A DNA stretch of 7,027 nucleotides from the NCBI GenBank assembly GCA_964243435.1, contig CAXTFM010000174.1, positions 1-7,027 on the forward strand. The letters are read 5' to 3'. Source of the stretch: RH-AL1 sp964243435. GTDB taxonomy: Bacteria > Pseudomonadota > Alphaproteobacteria > Rhizobiales > Beijerinckiaceae. The position numbers were made by a program, and so were the translations under genes. Positions 5,779 through 7,027 of this stretch are shown piece by piece; within the stretch, counting starts at the first letter, position 1; the number at the start of each line of letters is the position of its first letter. Under the pieces are notes generated by a model. That model saw nothing but the letters and a program-made list of their open reading frames with translations, was not told the DNA's origin and searched no databases.

Positions 5779-5897
5779 GATGCTCTCCCGAACGCCTGTG
5801 CGGCGATCAACACGGTGCGAACAAACGGCTGCCACGGTTCGTTCCGCCGGCTACCGTGAACGGCGCGTGCTCGAAGCCGCGAGATGAGGCGAACGCC
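5779..5897. promoter_or_regulatory. Divergent intergenic region with clustered CACGGT motifs
   Basis: These 119 bp lie between the secreted-protein gene (-) and galM (+). CACGGT occurs at 5811-5816 and 5833-5838, with its reverse complement ACCGTG at 5853-5858. The first two form a longer direct repeat (CACGGTGCG and CACGGTTCG) 22 bp apart. The second and third form an inverted pair with a 14-bp spacer. Overlapping them is an imperfect dyad, GAACAAAC-N10-GTTCGTTC (5819-5844, 7 of 8 pairs). No clear -35/-10 pair is visible. This could be an operator cluster, but no regulator gene is in the window. Confidence 0.35.
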
Positions 5898-6938
5898 ATG
5901 GCACACCCCTTCGACGAGGTTCTCGGCACGGCACCGGACGGAACGGAGGTCGGGCTTTTGCGCCTTGCCAACGACCGACTCCGGGTGGGGCTCACCAATT
6001 ACGGCGCGCGCATGCTGTCGATCGAGGCGCCTGACCGCGAGGGCCGCTTCGGCCACGTGCTTCTCGGCTTCGACCGCGTCGACCAGATCCTTAAGGCGGG
6101 CTCGTTCGGCGCCACGCTGGGGCGCTACGCCAACCGCATCGCCGGCGGCCGCTTCACGCTGGAGGGCGCCAGCCACCAGCTTTCGATCAACGACGGCGCC
6201 AACACCCTGCACGGCGGCGCGCAGGCCTTCAGCAAGCGCTTCTGGACGGTGGCGGGGCGCGACACGCGATCGGTCGCCTTCGCCCTCGTCAGCCCCGACG
6301 GCGACCAGGGCTTCCCCGGCGAAATGCACGCCACCGCGACCTACGCCCTCGTCGGCGACACGTTGCGCCTCGTGCTCGCGGCGACGACCACCAAGCCCTG
6401 CCCGGTCAACCTCAGCGCACACCCCTACTTCAACCTCGCCGGCGCCGACGCGCTCGACGTCCACGACCACGACCTCGCGGTCGCCGCCTCGTGCTTCCTG
6501 CCGACAGACGCGCAGCAGATCCCGACGGGCGAGCGCCGGGCGGTCGACGGAACGGCCTTCGACTTCCGTCAGCCCCAATCGATCGGCGCTCGCCTTCGCG
6601 GCACCGACGAGCAGCTCCTTTACGCCCGCGGCTTCGATCACTGCTTCGTGGTCGACGGAACGCCTGGGACCCTCCGTCGCGCGGCACGCCTCACCCACGC
6701 CGCAAGCGGGCGCGTGCTGGAACTCGACACTGATTGCGCAGGCCTCCAGGTTTACACCGGCAACAGCCTCAACGGGGCGCTCATTGGGCACGGCGGCACG
6801 TACCGGCAAACGGCCGGCCTCGCGCTTGAAGCGCAGGCCTTTCCCGATGCTCCCAACCAGCCGGCGTTCCCGTCGACCGTACTGTATCCAGGCAACTGCT
6901 TCGCTGCGACCATCGCCTACCGCTTCACCACCGGCTGA
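5898..6938 (+). CDS. galM: Aldose 1-epimerase (galactose mutarotase)
   Basis: This 346-residue protein should interconvert the alpha and beta anomers of aldoses such as galactose and glucose, feeding sugar catabolism. Family motifs are NYGARMLSIEAPDR (34-47), GATLGRYANRIAGGRF (71-86, R80), INDGANTLHGG (97-107, H105), NLSAHPYFNL (171-180, H175), GFDHCFV (D247), LQVYTGNSLNG (283-293) and ALEAQAFPDAPNQP (E311). H105, H175, D247 and E311 match the substrate and catalytic residues of the Lactococcus GalM, with E311 the base and H175 the acid. Length is normal and there is no signal peptide, so it should be cytosolic. ATG 5898 is preferred over GTG 5856: TGAGG (5885-5889) is 8 nt upstream and the 14 extra residues lack family similarity. 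No other galactose or arabinose gene is adjacent, so the physiological sugar is unknown. Confidence 0.95.
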   Translation: MAHPFDEVLGTAPDGTEVGLLRLANDRLRVGLTNYGARMLSIEAPDREGRFGHVLLGFDRVDQILKAGSFGATLGRYANRIAGGRFTLEGASHQLSINDGANTLHGGAQAFSKRFWTVAGRDTRSVAFALVSPDGDQGFPGEMHATATYALVGDTLRLVLAATTTKPCPVNLSAHPYFNLAGADALDVHDHDLAVAASCFLPTDAQQIPTGERRAVDGTAFDFRQPQSIGARLRGTDEQLLYARGFDHCFVVDGTPGTLRRAARLTHAASGRVLELDTDCAGLQVYTGNSLNGALIGHGGTYRQTAGLALEAQAFPDAPNQPAFPSTVLYPGNCFAATIAYRFTTG

Positions 6939-6939
6939 G

Positions 6940-6971
6940 CCGCCGCCCCGCTATGGCGCGGCTGTCGGCGG
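6940..6971. terminator. Hairpin filling the gap after galM, possible bidirectional terminator
   Basis: CCGCCG (6940-6945) pairs with CGGCGG (6966-6971), and inside it CCGC (6948-6951) pairs with GCGG (6958-6961) around a 6-nt loop. The structure fills almost exactly the space between the galM stop and a minus-strand stop at 6972-6974. There is no T-run directly after it on either strand, so it is not a canonical intrinsic terminator. Confidence 0.35.
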
Positions 6972-7027
6972 TCACGGGTGCGGACCTTCCGGTTTCTTCT
7001 GGCCGGGCGCCGGCGCCGCGGCAGGGC
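6972..7027 (-). CDS. Possible 3' end of a minus-strand gene cut by the window edge
   Basis: Reading leftward from the right edge, one minus-strand frame gives 17 residues, PAAAPAPGQKKPEGPHP, then TGA at 6974-6972. An Ala/Pro/Lys tail of this kind is common at protein C-termini. The position fits the window's strict strand alternation, and a hairpin fills the gap to galM. Only 17 residues are visible, and other frames here are also open, so neither identity nor reality can be settled. Confidence 0.35.
   Translation of the reverse strand, partial: PAAAPAPGQKKPEGPHP

Noticed and set aside
5184..6809. 541-residue minus-strand ORF opposite galM
   Set aside because: It is antisense to a clear galM and the end of miaA and has no recognisable domain; the galM strand carries all family motifs.
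6953..7027. Plus-strand ATG at 6953 open to the right edge
   Set aside because: No ribosome site precedes it and it overlaps the hairpin; the minus-strand tail is the better reading, though still weak.

Overview
The window is a high-GC stretch, with G or C at most third codon positions, carrying ordinary chromosomal genes. Protein content points to an alphaproteobacterium, probably of the order Hyphomicrobiales. The clues are a membrane-anchored DUF2778/Tlde1-type protein with a Pro/Ala-rich linker, an alphaproteobacterial-looking MiaA, and a TtuC/DmlA-type dehydrogenase. The order is inferred from protein resemblance only; no rRNA or other marker is present.

Layout, left to right: (1) 30-1145 (+), a membrane-anchored Tlde1-domain (L,D-transpeptidase-like) protein; (2) 1148-2224 (-), tartrate/D-malate dehydrogenase; (3) 2380-3279 (+), an alpha/beta hydrolase of the haloacetate dehalogenase family; (4) 3282-4274 (-), a P1-family (S58) peptidase; (5) 4373-5275 (+), MiaA; (6) 5281-5778 (-), a small secreted Gly/Tyr-rich protein of unknown function; (7) 5898-6938 (+), aldose 1-epimerase; (8) 6972 to the right edge (-), a possible C-terminal end of another gene. 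I see no RNA gene, insertion sequence, CRISPR array or attachment site.

The strands alternate strictly (+ - + - + - +), so no two neighbours can share an operon. Genes meet tail to tail with gaps of only 2, 2 and 5 bp, and separate head to head across 155, 98 and 119 bp. Regulatory sequence is therefore confined to three divergent intergenic regions. Two of these hold symmetric or repeated short motifs that could be operators.

The genes do not form one pathway. The only pair with a plausible metabolic link is the hydroxy-acid dehydrogenase and the divergent dehalogenase-like hydrolase, which both handle small alpha-substituted acids and share an intergenic region with a repeated motif. I found no convincing undescribed multi-gene system. 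The best leads are a dehalogenase homologue with Trp in place of the halide-pocket His, the paired motif beside it, the motif cluster upstream of galM, and the unassigned secreted protein.
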